The position numbers and the translations under genes were made by a program. 64,000 nucleotides of DNA, taken from contig NZ_BAMW01000030.1 of assembly GCF_000963945.1 (NCBI RefSeq), positions 124,001-188,000 on the forward strand. The letters run 5' to 3'. Origin of the DNA: Acetobacter indonesiensis (GTDB taxonomy: Bacteria; Pseudomonadota; Alphaproteobacteria; Acetobacterales; Acetobacteraceae). Shown here piece by piece: positions 35,733 through 45,326 of the stretch (the stretch's first letter is position 1; the number at the start of each line of letters is the position of its first letter). The notes beneath the pieces are model-generated. The model was given only the letters and a program-made list of their open reading frames with translations. It was not told where the DNA came from and searched no databases.

Positions 35733-37511
35733 TCAGAACTCTTTGCGCTTGCGGCTGGAAGCCCCTTTGAAGGGAGCACCACCACCGCCGCCGCCACCTT
35801 TGCGGGGCGCACGCTTGCCTGGGCCACCTTCGCCACCGCTACCGCCACGGCCGGACTTACCCTTATAGGCGCTGTGCTGACGGGGCGCTGCTGCGGGCTC
35901 GACCGAGATTTCATCCGGGTCGGTTGCGGCGGCGCAGGCCTGAAAGCGTTCTGCCTTGTCTTGGGCAATTTCAACCAGCGTATGGTCAGGCTGAATACGG
36001 ATTGCGCCGATATCCTGCTTCTTGATACCACCCAAGCGGCACAGCATGGGCACAAGCCATTTAGGGTCGGCACGGTCTTCACGGCCAACAGACAGGCGGA
36101 ACCATGACCCTGCTTCACGCGGGGCGCGTGAGCGTTCACCACGTTCTTCACCATCCCGGCTTTTTTCACGTGGCATTTTCTTAACGGAACCGGGCGAAAG
36201 CACGCGCAGGCTTGCTGGCGTCGGCAGGCTGTCCTGCCACATGGTAATCAGGGCCGTCGCAAGCTGTTCGGCTGAATGGCTTTCCGTGATTTTGTTAATC
36301 AGGTCACGGGTTTCACCCGCTTCAGGCACATCCGCATTCAGTGCGGGGGACGCCAGAAGACGTTCAGCATCCGCAGTGGCAATCGCTTCGGGTGTGGGGG
36401 CACCACTCCACTCGGCTTCAACCTTGGCTCCTTCAAGCAGACGCTCTGCCAGACGGCGGCGGCTTGGCGGCACCAGCAGAACGCAGGTGCCCTTGCGGCC
36501 TGCGCGGCCCGTGCGGCCTGAACGGTGCAGCAGGGTTGCAGGGTTGGATGGCAGGCTGGCGTGAATCACCAGACCCAGATCAGGGATATCAATGCCACGG
36601 GCTGCAACGTCTGTAGCCACGCAGACGCGTGCCTGACCATGACGCAGGCTTTCAATGGCGCGACTCCGTTCGTTCTGCCCCAGATCCCCTGAAATGGCGA
36701 CGGAAGAGAATCCCCGTTCGGTCAGAATACCCTGCAACTGCCGTACTGCTTCACGTGTGTGGCAGAACACAATAGCTGTCGGCGATTCAATCAGACGCAG
36801 CACGTTCACAATTGCTCCGGCCATGTCAGACTGGTCAGTCAGGATGGCACGGTAGGAAATGTCGGTGTGCGGTGCGCTGCCAGATTGCGTATCAATGCGC
36901 AGGGCATCGTTCTGATAACGACGGGCCAGAGCAGCAATGTCGCGGGCAATGGTGGCAGAAAACAGCAACGTGCGGCGCGTATCCGGCATTGCTTTCAGCA
37001 GGGTTTCCAGTTCATCCCGGAAGCCCAGATCAAGCATTTCGTCAGCTTCATCCAGCACAACGGCGCGCAGGTTTGACAGGACAAGCTGCCCGCGTGACAG
37101 ATGGTCACACAGACGGCCCGGCGTACCCACAACAATATGGCACCCGGCTGACAGAGAGCGGGCTTCCTTGCGCGGTTCCATGCCGCCAACACAGGAAACG
37201 ATACGGGCACCGGTCTGGCCGTACAGCCATTCCAGTTCGTTACGTACCTGCAGGGCAAGTTCACGGGTTGGGGCAATAACAAGCGCTAGCGGCGCACCCG
37301 GCGGGGGGCAGCGTCCGTTGTCGTCCAGCAGCGTGTTGGCCATGGCCAGACCGAAAGCGACGGTTTTACCAGATCCGGTGCGTGCTGAAACGAGAAGGTC
37401 CCGCCCTTCAGCTTCAGGGGCCAGAACGGCGGCCTGAACAGGGGTTGCGGATTCGTACCCGCGAGCGGCAAGGGCGCTCGCAAGAGAGGCGGGGGCATTC
37501 TGAAAAGGCAT
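35733..37511 (-). CDS. DEAD-box RNA helicase with DbpA-type RNA-binding domain
   Basis: 592 residues. The helicase core carries the Q motif (FQNAP...GYESATPVQ), Walker A ARTGSGKT, PTRELALQV, TPGRL, DEADEMLDLGF, SAT, DVAARGIDIP and HRSGRTGRAGRKG. After the core a DbpA/CsdA RNA-binding fold (about residues 450-530: WFRLSVGREDRADPKWLVPMLCRLGG, KQDIGAIRIQ) is followed by a Gly/Arg/Lys-rich tail (GGGGGGGAP). Relatives are DeaD and DbpA, which act in ribosome assembly and cold adaptation. Monocistronic by layout. Confidence 0.93.
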   Translation of the reverse strand: MPFQNAPASLASALAARGYESATPVQAAVLAPEAEGRDLLVSARTGSGKTVAFGLAMANTLLDDNGRCPPPGAPLALVIAPTRELALQVRNELEWLYGQTGARIVSCVGGMEPRKEARSLSAGCHIVVGTPGRLCDHLSRGQLVLSNLRAVVLDEADEMLDLGFRDELETLLKAMPDTRRTLLFSATIARDIAALARRYQNDALRIDTQSGSAPHTDISYRAILTDQSDMAGAIVNVLRLIESPTAIVFCHTREAVRQLQGILTERGFSSVAISGDLGQNERSRAIESLRHGQARVCVATDVAARGIDIPDLGLVIHASLPSNPATLLHRSGRTGRAGRKGTCVLLVPPSRRRLAERLLEGAKVEAEWSGAPTPEAIATADAERLLASPALNADVPEAGETRDLINKITESHSAEQLATALITMWQDSLPTPASLRVLSPGSVKKMPREKSRDGEERGERSRAPREAGSWFRLSVGREDRADPKWLVPMLCRLGGIKKQDIGAIRIQPDHTLVEIAQDKAERFQACAAATDPDEISVEPAAAPRQHSAYKGKSGRGGSGGEGGPGKRAPRKGGGGGGGAPFKGASSRKRKEF

Positions 37512-37626
37512 AAGTCTTTAGGTCCAGGCAACAAGAATGATGGGGGGATAAAGGTTCCCCGCATGAAAGACCAGAGCCTGGTCGGAGAACTTTTTGCCCA
37601 AGGCGCTTTTTTGCAAGCGTGTGCTG

Positions 37627-39552
37627 TTACTGGAACGGGAGATAGCGGAAGTCCAGAAATATCTGACTCATACTGGTATCAGGACCACCACCCTGCCCCT
37701 TCCAGGCATCACGGCGAGAATAGGCCAACTGGGCTCCGGCTTCAACTGTTCCGTATTTTCCCTTCAGGAACCGATACCATGCGCCGACTGTTGCTTCCAT
37801 CACGCTGCGGGTGTTGGCAGTGCAGCCCAACGTAGATAGTTCGACCTCACACCCGGCGTTGGAATAGTTCGGATTGCCGTAGCCGTATGACCCACCTTCA
37901 TAGTTTGAATACCGTCGGCCTGCGGCCTGATAGCCAAAATAACCATACACATCGACCAGCGGGGTGGGGTGCGCAATGATGCCCCCTGTTGTCTGCACAG
38001 ACGGGATGGGCACAGGTTCGCCGGTTGATTTCAGCGTGGCATCGGGTAGCAGCACCGAGCCATAACGCCCGATACCAACACCAGCCAGACCAGCCAGACG
38101 CATTTCAAGCTTGTGCGGAATGATTGGCAGCACCATGGATCCGCCGCCGCCGCCCGCAATGGCGGTGTTATTCCGGCCAGTCCCGACGGATGCTACGCGG
38201 TCATGCGGGAAGTGAAGAATACCTTCCGCTTCATAATGCCCCCATGATGGGTCCCACGCCACTTTTGCAATGACATCTGGCGCAATTTCGTTCGAGAACG
38301 GGGCATCATTAGTCAGACCCGTCCCGTTGCTGCTGATGGTGGCTGTTCTACCGGTGGGCAGCGTGACTGTGCCGTCGTTGTTGGTGAAGCCTGTGGTGTC
38401 ATACAACGTAGCCGAGTTTTCGATGGAAAGCCCCAGCCAGAGTCGATGCTGAAGGAAGTCTTTCACAAACCGGAACTGAAGCTGACGTGCCCATGTCTGT
38501 CCGGCCAGCATGGACGATTCAATGGTTTCAGGCAGGCTTTCCTGACGCGGGATAATCCCGATCCGCCCTGGGGTCAGCATGCTCCATGCTTGCCCTGCCA
38601 AGAAGTGGAAGTTCCAGTCACTGTTATCGTACGCCATGTAAAGCTGCCGCATACGGAAGGCGTAGCTGTTACTTTCATAGGCATCGGTCGTGGCAGCCCC
38701 GGCACCGAAATCCATTTCATAAAATCCGGAAATGGTGGAGTGCGCATCAACATTGCCGCGTGCCATCAAAGAAATACGGCTGTAGCGGGCGCTGCCTTCA
38801 AAATTGTTGGTGTGATACCGGGATTCGTTGGGGTAGGGCATGTCTTGCCAGTAGTTGAACGTGCCCGATGCGACATGCCGGTTGGCCAGTACGGTTGAGG
38901 CATCAAGAAAGCCACCCAGTATCAGCGTGACAGGCCCCATGTGGAATATACCATGGTCACCCAGCGCCCCTGCGGCCTGCGCGCCAACGGTTTCACGGGC
39001 GTGGGGGCCAACACCGTTTTCTGCAATGCGGGAGATAATATCTTCTGCCCTGTGGCCAATGACAGAATCAACTTCCCGGTCTGTGGTGCCAGAAAAGACA
39101 GGTTGCGCGTCCGGCCCGGTAACATGATGCAGACCATGCCCGGTGTGCGTGTTCATGGCCGTTGTGGTTGTGCCTGTACCCATATCCCCGTCGCCACCGT
39201 GCTCGCTCCAGCCCCGGCTGTCTTCTGGGGCGGTAGTATGCGCTGTGTTATGGGCCGTCAGGGTATGGTGGCTGCCGGGTGTGCCGGGTTTGCTGCCGTG
39301 CATCAGGGCCGCTCTGTGCGCGGCAATCTGCTTCTGCATGCTCAGCATTGTTTTGGCCAGTTCACGCTGTTCAGCCTGAATGCGGGCCATCTGCTGTTCA
39401 AGCACATCCAGTGATGCACTTTCGTCTTCTGCTGCGTGCGCAACACCGCATGCCGGACCAAACACCGCGCCAGATGCCAGAACAGTTCCGACAAAAAGCC
39501 AGTTGCGTGCGTGTCGCAAAGTTGCGGCCGATATAAAACGGGAAGAACGCAT
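37627..39552 (-). CDS. Outer-membrane porin with coiled-coil and His/Thr-rich N-terminus
   Basis: 641 residues with signal peptide ending GVAHA before AEDES. Residues about 45-85 form a coiled coil (LEQQMARIQAEQRELAKTML). A low-complexity region rich in His, Thr and Gly (about 85-145, e.g. HTLTAHNTAHTTAPEDS, NTHTGHGLHHVTG) follows. The C-terminal 420 residues show amphipathic beta strands (YSRISLMARGNVDAHSTISGFYEMDFG, WNFHFLAGQAWSML) and end in the outer-membrane signature FLDFRYLPFQ, close to a terminal aromatic. It fits porins of the DcaP-like or phosphate-selective type, with an N-terminal coiled coil. Substrate unknown. Confidence 0.85.
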   Translation of the reverse strand: MRSSRFISAATLRHARNWLFVGTVLASGAVFGPACGVAHAAEDESASLDVLEQQMARIQAEQRELAKTMLSMQKQIAAHRAALMHGSKPGTPGSHHTLTAHNTAHTTAPEDSRGWSEHGGDGDMGTGTTTTAMNTHTGHGLHHVTGPDAQPVFSGTTDREVDSVIGHRAEDIISRIAENGVGPHARETVGAQAAGALGDHGIFHMGPVTLILGGFLDASTVLANRHVASGTFNYWQDMPYPNESRYHTNNFEGSARYSRISLMARGNVDAHSTISGFYEMDFGAGAATTDAYESNSYAFRMRQLYMAYDNSDWNFHFLAGQAWSMLTPGRIGIIPRQESLPETIESSMLAGQTWARQLQFRFVKDFLQHRLWLGLSIENSATLYDTTGFTNNDGTVTLPTGRTATISSNGTGLTNDAPFSNEIAPDVIAKVAWDPSWGHYEAEGILHFPHDRVASVGTGRNNTAIAGGGGGSMVLPIIPHKLEMRLAGLAGVGIGRYGSVLLPDATLKSTGEPVPIPSVQTTGGIIAHPTPLVDVYGYFGYQAAGRRYSNYEGGSYGYGNPNYSNAGCEVELSTLGCTANTRSVMEATVGAWYRFLKGKYGTVEAGAQLAYSRRDAWKGQGGGPDTSMSQIFLDFRYLPFQ

Positions 39553-39705
39553 GATTTTTTAGATAATCCGGGCAAGGGTGATTTATTTATTGTGAACCAT
39601 TTCTTTGCCCCTTCCGTAAAGGCCAATGTATTTAAAAAATAATTTCATGAAGACGCGAACGTGCATTATGACATCTACAAAATTTACGGTGAAAGGCTGA
39701 TACCA

Positions 39706-40107
39706 ATGGCAAAGATGATTCATTCCATGATCCGCGTTCTGGATGAAGCACGTTCGCTTGCGTTTTATGAAACAGCACTTGGCCTGAAAGTGGCCCAGCG
39801 TGTGGCCTTTGACAGTTTCACCCTGATCTATCTGGCAAATGACGAGCAGACGTTTGAACTGGAACTGACTGTCAATCATGGCCGCACCGAACCCTATGCG
39901 TTAGGGGATGGATATGGACATCTTGCCGTCTCGGTGGATGATCTGGCTTCTGAACATGGACGCTTGGATGATGCGGGACTAACCCTTACGCCCATCAAGA
40001 CGCTGGAAAATAATGGGCAGGTTGTCGGGATGTTTTTCTTCCTGACAGACCCCGATGGTTATAAGATTGAAGTGCTCCAGCGTGGTGCACCGGGGCGTTT
40101 TCTCTAA
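39706..40107 (+). CDS. gloA: Lactoylglutathione lyase (glyoxalase I)
   Basis: Converts the methylglyoxal-glutathione hemithioacetal to S-lactoylglutathione. 133 residues from ATG 39706. The metal ligands of the family can be placed: His in MAKMIHSMIRV, Glu in FELELTVN, His in DGYGHLAVSVDDL and Glu in GYKIEVLQRG. The ATG is preceded by GAAAGG. Confidence 0.88.
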   Translation: MAKMIHSMIRVLDEARSLAFYETALGLKVAQRVAFDSFTLIYLANDEQTFELELTVNHGRTEPYALGDGYGHLAVSVDDLASEHGRLDDAGLTLTPIKTLENNGQVVGMFFFLTDPDGYKIEVLQRGAPGRFL

Positions 40108-40179
40108 TTTATTGCGGCTGAAAACGGCAGTTCCTGATCGGAATGGCTTTGGAGGCCAATCTCGCTTATAAGGCGCACG

Positions 40180-40992
40180 ATGTTGACCTCCTTTTACAAG
40201 ATGCACGGGCTCGGGAATGATTTTGTCATTTTCGACGAGCGCACGGGCCACCTGCCGCTTACCCCGGTGCGCATCGCAGCGCTTGCCCATCGGCGGCGGG
40301 GCATCGGGTGCGACCAGTTGGTGACGCTGCGGCCCGCCTGTGCCGAGGGGGCGGATGTATTCGTGCGCTTTTTCAATCCGGACGGGTCTGAAGCCGGAGC
40401 GTGTGGCAATGCGTCCCGCTGTGTTGCAGATCTGATCTGGCGGCAGACAGGGAACCGAACCCCCGTTCTTCAGACGCGCGCCGGGTGTCTACCTGCAAAC
40501 ATTGCGCCCGATGGTCTTGTTACTGTTGATATGGGCGAACCCCAGACCCAGTGGCAGCAGATCCCTTTGTCTGACCCGCTTGATACCCTCAGCCTGCCTT
40601 TGGTTGGCAGCCCTGCGGCGGTGTCCATGGGCAACCCGCATGCAACGTTTTTTGTGGATGATTTTTCGATGCTCAGCCAGGGTTCCGCGCTTGAGCATGA
40701 CCCGCTCTTTCCTGATCGCGCCAATATCGGCTTCGCGCTTGTTGAAAACCCGACGCGTATGCGCCTGAAAGTGCATGAACGGGGGGCAGGGGTGACAGAG
40801 GCCTGTGGCTCTGGTGCCTGTGCAGCAGTGGTCAATGCCGTCCGGCGTGGGCTGGTGGAGCGTATTTGCGAGGTCGAACTTGATGGGGGTGTGTTGCGCA
40901 TTGAATGGGCAGCCAACAACCATGTGTTGATGACGGGCAGTGCCACCATGGCGTTTGAAGGGACGGTCGATCTTGCCGCCTATGCATCATGA
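40180..40992 (+). CDS. dapF: Diaminopimelate epimerase
   Basis: Interconverts LL- and meso-diaminopimelate for lysine and peptidoglycan. 270 residues. The catalytic cysteines are C75 (GACGNASRC) and C209 (TEACGSGACAA). The N-terminus KMHGLGNDFVIFDE is typical. Its stop overlaps the mtaB start by 4 bases; dapF-mtaB-ftsY is a conserved alphaproteobacterial cluster. Confidence 0.97.
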   Translation: MLTSFYKMHGLGNDFVIFDERTGHLPLTPVRIAALAHRRRGIGCDQLVTLRPACAEGADVFVRFFNPDGSEAGACGNASRCVADLIWRQTGNRTPVLQTRAGCLPANIAPDGLVTVDMGEPQTQWQQIPLSDPLDTLSLPLVGSPAAVSMGNPHATFFVDDFSMLSQGSALEHDPLFPDRANIGFALVENPTRMRLKVHERGAGVTEACGSGACAAVVNAVRRGLVERICEVELDGGVLRIEWAANNHVLMTGSATMAFEGTVDLAAYAS

Positions 40993-42233
40993 CGCAGCCT
41001 GAAATCCTGACGTTTGGCTGTCGCCTGAACACATGGGAAAGCGAAGTCATGCGTGAGCATGCTGCCGCGCTGGATGATGTGATTATCGTCAATACCTGTG
41101 CTGTCACGGGCGAGGCAGAACGCCAGGCCCGGCAGGCCATTCGTCGGGCGCACCGTGATAAACCCACAGCCCGTATTGTGGTGACCGGGTGCGCCGCCCA
41201 GATTGACCCAGACCGTTGGGCGGCTTTGCCCGGTGTTACTCGTGTGCTGGGCAATGAGGAAAAGCTGAAGGCGGAAAGCTGGTCTCCTTCCGCCATGAAC
41301 GAGGCCCGGGCTGTCTCCGACATTATGGCTGCCAAGGAAACAGCAGCGCATCTGGTTACGGAGTTTGCCGGGCGTACGCGTGCCTTTGTGCAGGTGCAGC
41401 AAGGGTGTGACCATCGGTGCACGTTCTGCATCATCCCCTTCGGGCGTGGGCCGTCTCGGTCAGCTCCCGTCGGGGTGGTGGTTGAACAGGTGCGCGCCTT
41501 GGTCGAATCGGGCTACCGGGAAGTGGTGCTGACCGGCGTGGACATGACAAGCTGGGGCGGAGACCTGCCGGGAACGCCATCACTGGGGCAGTTATGCCGC
41601 CGCGTGTTGGCGCTGGTGCCGCAGCTTGAGCGGCTGCGCCTGTCATCAGTTGATCCTGTTGAAATTGATGAGGACATCTGGCGTCTGCTTGAGCATGAAC
41701 CGCGCTTTATGCCGTATCTGCATCTGTCGTTGCAGGCCGGGTCTGACCTGATCCTCAAACGCATGAAGCGGCGGCATCTGGCGCAGGATGCAGCAGACGT
41801 CATTGCCCGCGCCCGCGCCCTGCGGCCAGACATTGGCATCGGCGCAGACGTAATCGCAGGCTTCCCGACAGAGGATGCAAGTCTGTTTGAAGAAACCCGT
41901 TCGTTTCTTGAACAGCAGGGCGTGCCTTACCTGCATGTCTTCCCCTATAGCGAACGCCCCGGTACCCCGGCGGCCCGTATGCGCGCCGTTCCCGTGCCAG
42001 AACGTAAGGCTCGCGCTGCGCAGTTGCGTGACGTAGGGGCAGCGTCTGCCCGCCGTTATTTTGAAGGGCTGGTAGGGCAGGAATTGCGGGTTCTGATGGA
42101 AACGTCCACATCCGGCCACAGTGAACAGTTTGCCCCTGTGCGTCTGGCGCAGGGTGCAGCAGATATTGGTGAGATTATCAGCCTGCGGGCCGTGACGGTG
42201 GATGAAACCGGCCTGCTGGCAGAAAGGGTTTAA
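40989..42233 (+). CDS. mtaB: tRNA t6A37 methylthiotransferase MtaB
   Basis: Radical-SAM enzyme that methylthiolates t6A37 in tRNAs reading ANN codons. 414 residues. The N-terminal cluster ligands are C11, C37 and C68; the radical-SAM CxxxCxxC is C140-C144-C147 (GCDHRCTFC). A C-terminal TRAM-like segment follows (about 355-414). ATGA overlap with dapF; ftsY starts 2 bases after its stop. Confidence 0.95.
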   Translation: MTQPEILTFGCRLNTWESEVMREHAAALDDVIIVNTCAVTGEAERQARQAIRRAHRDKPTARIVVTGCAAQIDPDRWAALPGVTRVLGNEEKLKAESWSPSAMNEARAVSDIMAAKETAAHLVTEFAGRTRAFVQVQQGCDHRCTFCIIPFGRGPSRSAPVGVVVEQVRALVESGYREVVLTGVDMTSWGGDLPGTPSLGQLCRRVLALVPQLERLRLSSVDPVEIDEDIWRLLEHEPRFMPYLHLSLQAGSDLILKRMKRRHLAQDAADVIARARALRPDIGIGADVIAGFPTEDASLFEETRSFLEQQGVPYLHVFPYSERPGTPAARMRAVPVPERKARAAQLRDVGAASARRYFEGLVGQELRVLMETSTSGHSEQFAPVRLAQGAADIGEIISLRAVTVDETGLLAERV

Positions 42234-42235
42234 GG

Positions 42236-43162
42236 ATGGCGCTAGGCTTTTTTTCACGCCTCAAGCAGGGGCTTTCCCGCTCCACGCAGAAACTGGGCGG
42301 CGGCCTGACCTCGGTTTTCACCAAGCGTAAACTTGATGATGAAGCGCTGGAAGAACTGGAAGACCTGCTGATTACGGCAGATCTTGGCCCGAATGTTGCT
42401 GAACGCATTATCGAGTCCTTCCGTCGTTCCCGCTTCGGCACGGAGGTGACGGATGAGGAGATTCGCACCGCTCTGGCCGATGAAATCGCGCAGATACTCG
42501 AACCTGTTGCGGTGCCGTTTGTGCCAGACCCTGCCCACAAACCGCATGTCGTGTTGGTTGTGGGCGTCAACGGTACCGGAAAAACGACCACCATTGGCAA
42601 AATGGCGCGCTTTTTTACCGATGAAGGTAAAAAAGTGATGATGGTAGCCGGAGACACCTTCCGTGCCGCCGCTGTTGAGCAACTTCAGATATGGGGCGAG
42701 CGCACAGGGTGTCCGGTTATTGCCGGCCCGCCAAACTGTGATGCCGCCGGTCTGGCCTTTGAAGCCCTGAAGCGTGGCAAGGCAGAAGGCGCGGATCTTC
42801 TGTTTATTGATACGGCAGGCCGTCTGCACAACAAAAGTGCCCTGATGGAAGAACTTGCAAAAGTTATTCGTGTCATGCGCAAGTTTGATGAAACAGCACC
42901 TCACACCGTTCTCCTTGTTCTGGATGCCACAACGGGCCAAAATGCCATGGAGCAGGTTCGCGTGTTCCGTGAACTGGTGAATGTGACCGGGCTGGTTGTC
43001 ACCAAACTTGACGGGTCTGCCCGTGGGGGCATTGTCGTGGCACTGGCAGACAGCTTTGGCTTGCCCGTACATGCCGTTGGTGTGGGTGAGCAGGCGGAAG
43101 ATTTACGGCCGTTTCTGGCGCAGGATTATGCAAAAGGGCTGGTTGGTCTGCCCGACGCCTGA
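42236..43162 (+). CDS. ftsY: Signal recognition particle receptor FtsY
   Basis: Membrane-associated GTPase that receives ribosome-SRP complexes for cotranslational insertion. 308 residues, the short form without the long acidic A domain of E. coli. The N-terminal helical domain (MALGFFSRLKQGLSRSTQKL) provides the amphipathic membrane-targeting helix. G motifs are GVNGTGKTTTIGK, DTFRAAAVEQL, DTAGRL and TKLDGSARGG. Confidence 0.97.
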   Translation: MALGFFSRLKQGLSRSTQKLGGGLTSVFTKRKLDDEALEELEDLLITADLGPNVAERIIESFRRSRFGTEVTDEEIRTALADEIAQILEPVAVPFVPDPAHKPHVVLVVGVNGTGKTTTIGKMARFFTDEGKKVMMVAGDTFRAAAVEQLQIWGERTGCPVIAGPPNCDAAGLAFEALKRGKAEGADLLFIDTAGRLHNKSALMEELAKVIRVMRKFDETAPHTVLLVLDATTGQNAMEQVRVFRELVNVTGLVVTKLDGSARGGIVVALADSFGLPVHAVGVGEQAEDLRPFLAQDYAKGLVGLPDA

Positions 43163-43233
43163 AAAAAGAACGTCAATAAGTGGCTTTTTTGCGCGAAGTG
43201 AAGGATTTTCCTGTGTGTGCTGGTGATGCTTCC

Positions 43234-43262
43234 TTGACAGGCCATAGCAGCCCCGTTAGCAA
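43234..43262 (+). promoter_or_regulatory. Promoter candidate for the F0 ATP synthase operon
   Basis: TTGACA (43234-43239) is a perfect -35, with TAGCAA 17 bases downstream (43257-43262), 30 bases before atpI. The -10 is weak (3 of 6). Confidence 0.45.
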
Positions 43263-43291
43263 GCGCCTGCACCCCTCTGGAGGTGCGAAGA

Positions 43292-43591
43292 ATGGGTAAA
43301 GAGAGCGACGAGTCTTTCTCCAAGCGTCTTGAGGCGGCAGAACGCCGTTCGGGGCTGGAAAAGAAAGATGAAAAAGCCAGCGCGGCGGAGGGAGATGAAA
43401 AATCTCTTCCAGCATTGGCGCTCCGGGCCGGGACGGAAATGATTTCCGCTCTGGTTGTGGGGGTTGCTGTCGGTTGGGGTCTGGACCACTGGTTCCATAC
43501 CCGGGCCATTTTCCTGATTATCTTCGCGCTGCTGGGTGGAAGTGCAGGAGTGCTGAATGTCTGGCGGTTGGTCAAACCACCCCAGATCTGA
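43292..43591 (+). CDS. atpI: ATP synthase assembly protein AtpI/AtpZ type
   Basis: 99 residues from ATG 43292, chosen because GGAGG ends 9 bases before it. A charged N-terminal half (KESDESFSKRLEAAERRSG) is followed by two hydrophobic segments (about 46-65 and 70-88). It is the first gene of the F0 operon and probably helps assemble the c ring or handles Mg2+. Confidence 0.88.
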   Translation: MGKESDESFSKRLEAAERRSGLEKKDEKASAAEGDEKSLPALALRAGTEMISALVVGVAVGWGLDHWFHTRAIFLIIFALLGGSAGVLNVWRLVKPPQI

Positions 43592-43647
43592 CATGGAAAG
43601 CTGCAAGCCCGGTAACGAGCCGGGCACAGTGGAGTAGGAGAACGGTT

Positions 43648-44397
43648 TTGGCGGGCGGTTCCAGTATCGACGTACTTGGTCAGTTCGAGCTTCATCCCGT
43701 TCTTGGCGGGCTTGGTGAAGCATTGCGCTTCAGTCAGTCTCCGCTTTACATGCTTGTGGCAGTCTGCCTGGTGCTGGCATTCCTGTATTTCGGGATGCGT
43801 CCTGCTGCTGTGGTGCCTGGTCGTTTTCAGGCCGCGGCAGAAGTGGCCTACGAATTTATCCGGAACATGGCGGTTGATACCATCGGGCCAGAAGGCGCTG
43901 CTTTCTTCCCGTTTATCTTTACGCTGTTCTTCTTCATTCTGGCCGGGAACTATATCGGCCTGCTGCCTTTCTCTTTCACCTTCACCAGCCACATTGCCGT
44001 AACCTTGGCACTCGCGCTGCTGGTTTTCCTTTTGTCGGTGATTGTCTCCCTTAAGGTGCAGGGCTTCCGCTTTTTCGCGCACTTCATGCCGGCTGGTGCC
44101 AGTCTGGCTCTTGCGCCACTGCTGATCCCGATTGAAATCCTGTCCTTTCTCTCTCGCCCCGTGAGCCTGTCTATCCGACTGTTTGCCAATATGGTCGCTG
44201 GGCACGTCATGTTTGATATTTTCGCAAGCTTTGTTGTCATGCTCGCCGGTTTTGGCGTGGTGGGTGACGTGTTTGCGATCGGGCCCATTGCCATTAACAT
44301 GGCGCTGGTGGCTCTTGAGTTGCTTGTTGGTGTGCTGCAGGCCTATGTGTTTGCCATCCTGACGTGCATCTACCTGCGGGAGGCCGTGGCTCACTGA
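43648..44397 (+). CDS. atpB: ATP synthase F0 subunit a
   Basis: 249 residues from TTG 43648, with GTAGGAG upstream. Five to six transmembrane segments. The essential arginine of the proton channel lies in SRPVSLSIRLFANMVAGH. An earlier start (43474) would overlap atpI and is unlikely. Confidence 0.96.
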   Translation: MAGGSSIDVLGQFELHPVLGGLGEALRFSQSPLYMLVAVCLVLAFLYFGMRPAAVVPGRFQAAAEVAYEFIRNMAVDTIGPEGAAFFPFIFTLFFFILAGNYIGLLPFSFTFTSHIAVTLALALLVFLLSVIVSLKVQGFRFFAHFMPAGASLALAPLLIPIEILSFLSRPVSLSIRLFANMVAGHVMFDIFASFVVMLAGFGVVGDVFAIGPIAINMALVALELLVGVLQAYVFAILTCIYLREAVAH

Positions 44398-44449
44398 GCT
44401 GCTTTGCCCGTTTCGTTTGAACTGTACTTGAAACAAGGAAGTGACTGAT

Positions 44450-44674
44450 ATGGACATCGCTGCAGCCCGGGAAATCGGTGCAGGTATCGCCGTAATCGCC
44501 CTCGCCGGCGTTGGTATCGGCCTCGGCAACATCTTTTCAACGCTGGTGAGCAGCATTGCTCGTAACCCGGCTTCTCGCCCCCACGTTTTCGGTCTGGGCA
44601 TGCTGGGCTTTGCGCTGACAGAAGCTATCGCTCTGTTCGCTCTGCTGATCGCGTTCCTGATCCTCTTCGTCTAA
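44450..44674 (+). CDS. atpE: ATP synthase F0 subunit c
   Basis: 74 residues from ATG 44450 (AAGGAAG upstream), a hairpin of two membrane helices joined by the polar loop RNP (38-40). The proton-carrying residue is E58 in [12 protein letters not shown]; there are no Na+-coupling ligand residues of the Q/E-S/T type that I can identify. Length and residue positions are standard. Confidence 0.97.
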   Translation: MDIAAAREIGAGIAVIALAGVGIGLGNIFSTLVSSIARNPASRPHVFGLGMLGFALTEAIALFALLIAFLILFV

Positions 44675-44702
44675 GAAGCCGTAGGGTAAAGGAGAAGTTC
44701 CT

Positions 44703-45302
44703 GTGGGTGTCATGATGAAGACTGTTCGTGCCGGTTTGCTCGCTGCGGTATCCGGCGTGTCTCTTCTGGCCATGGCGGCACCTGGTGCCTACGCCGCAGG
44801 GATGCCTCAGCTTGATTTTCACAATCCCCTGGTTACCGGTCAGGTAATCTGGGGTGCGGTGATCTTTCTGGGTTTCTACCTGGTGCTCAGCCGGGTAATG
44901 CTGCCGCGCGTTGGTCGTGTTCTGGAAGACCGTAGCACACGCATCTCGAATGATCTTGATGTTGCCCGTGCTGCCAAACAGGATGCCGATAAAGCCGTGG
45001 CAGAACTTCAGCAGGCCCGTAAGGATGCCCTGGCTGAAGCCCAAGCGAATTTGCAGAAAGCGCTGGATGAAGAACAGCGTGCTGCAGAACAGAAAATGCA
45101 GGAAATCAACGCCCGTCTTGCTTCTGAAATTTCAGAAGCAGAACAGCGCGTTGCTGCCGAAAAAAGCCGCGCCTTTGCCGCATTGAAGGATATCGCTGCT
45201 GATACCACACAGGCGCTTGTAAGCCGTCTGACTGGTACGGCTGCTGATGCTTCTCTGGTGGCGCAAAAGGTTGAGGGTGCTTCCGCGCACCTGTCGCTCT
45301 GA
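44703..45302 (+). CDS. atpF': ATP synthase F0 subunit b'
   Basis: 199 residues from GTG 44703 (AAGGAG upstream). A membrane segment (VIWGAVIFLGFYLVLSRVMLP) is followed by a long Ala/Gln/Glu-rich coiled coil that forms the peripheral stalk. The 34-residue N-terminal extension MGVMMKTVRAGLLAAVSGVS... resembles a signal peptide, as seen in some b' subunits. Confidence 0.92.
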   Translation: MGVMMKTVRAGLLAAVSGVSLLAMAAPGAYAAGMPQLDFHNPLVTGQVIWGAVIFLGFYLVLSRVMLPRVGRVLEDRSTRISNDLDVARAAKQDADKAVAELQQARKDALAEAQANLQKALDEEQRAAEQKMQEINARLASEISEAEQRVAAEKSRAFAALKDIAADTTQALVSRLTGTAADASLVAQKVEGASAHLSL

Positions 45303-45326
45303 TCTGCTTCGAGGGGAATATTCATC

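Noticed and set aside
43126-44601. Long minus-strand frame opposite atpI-atpB-atpE
   Set aside because: It is the antisense of highly conserved F0 genes, rich in Gln, Arg and His with no domain resemblance; it is a codon-usage shadow.
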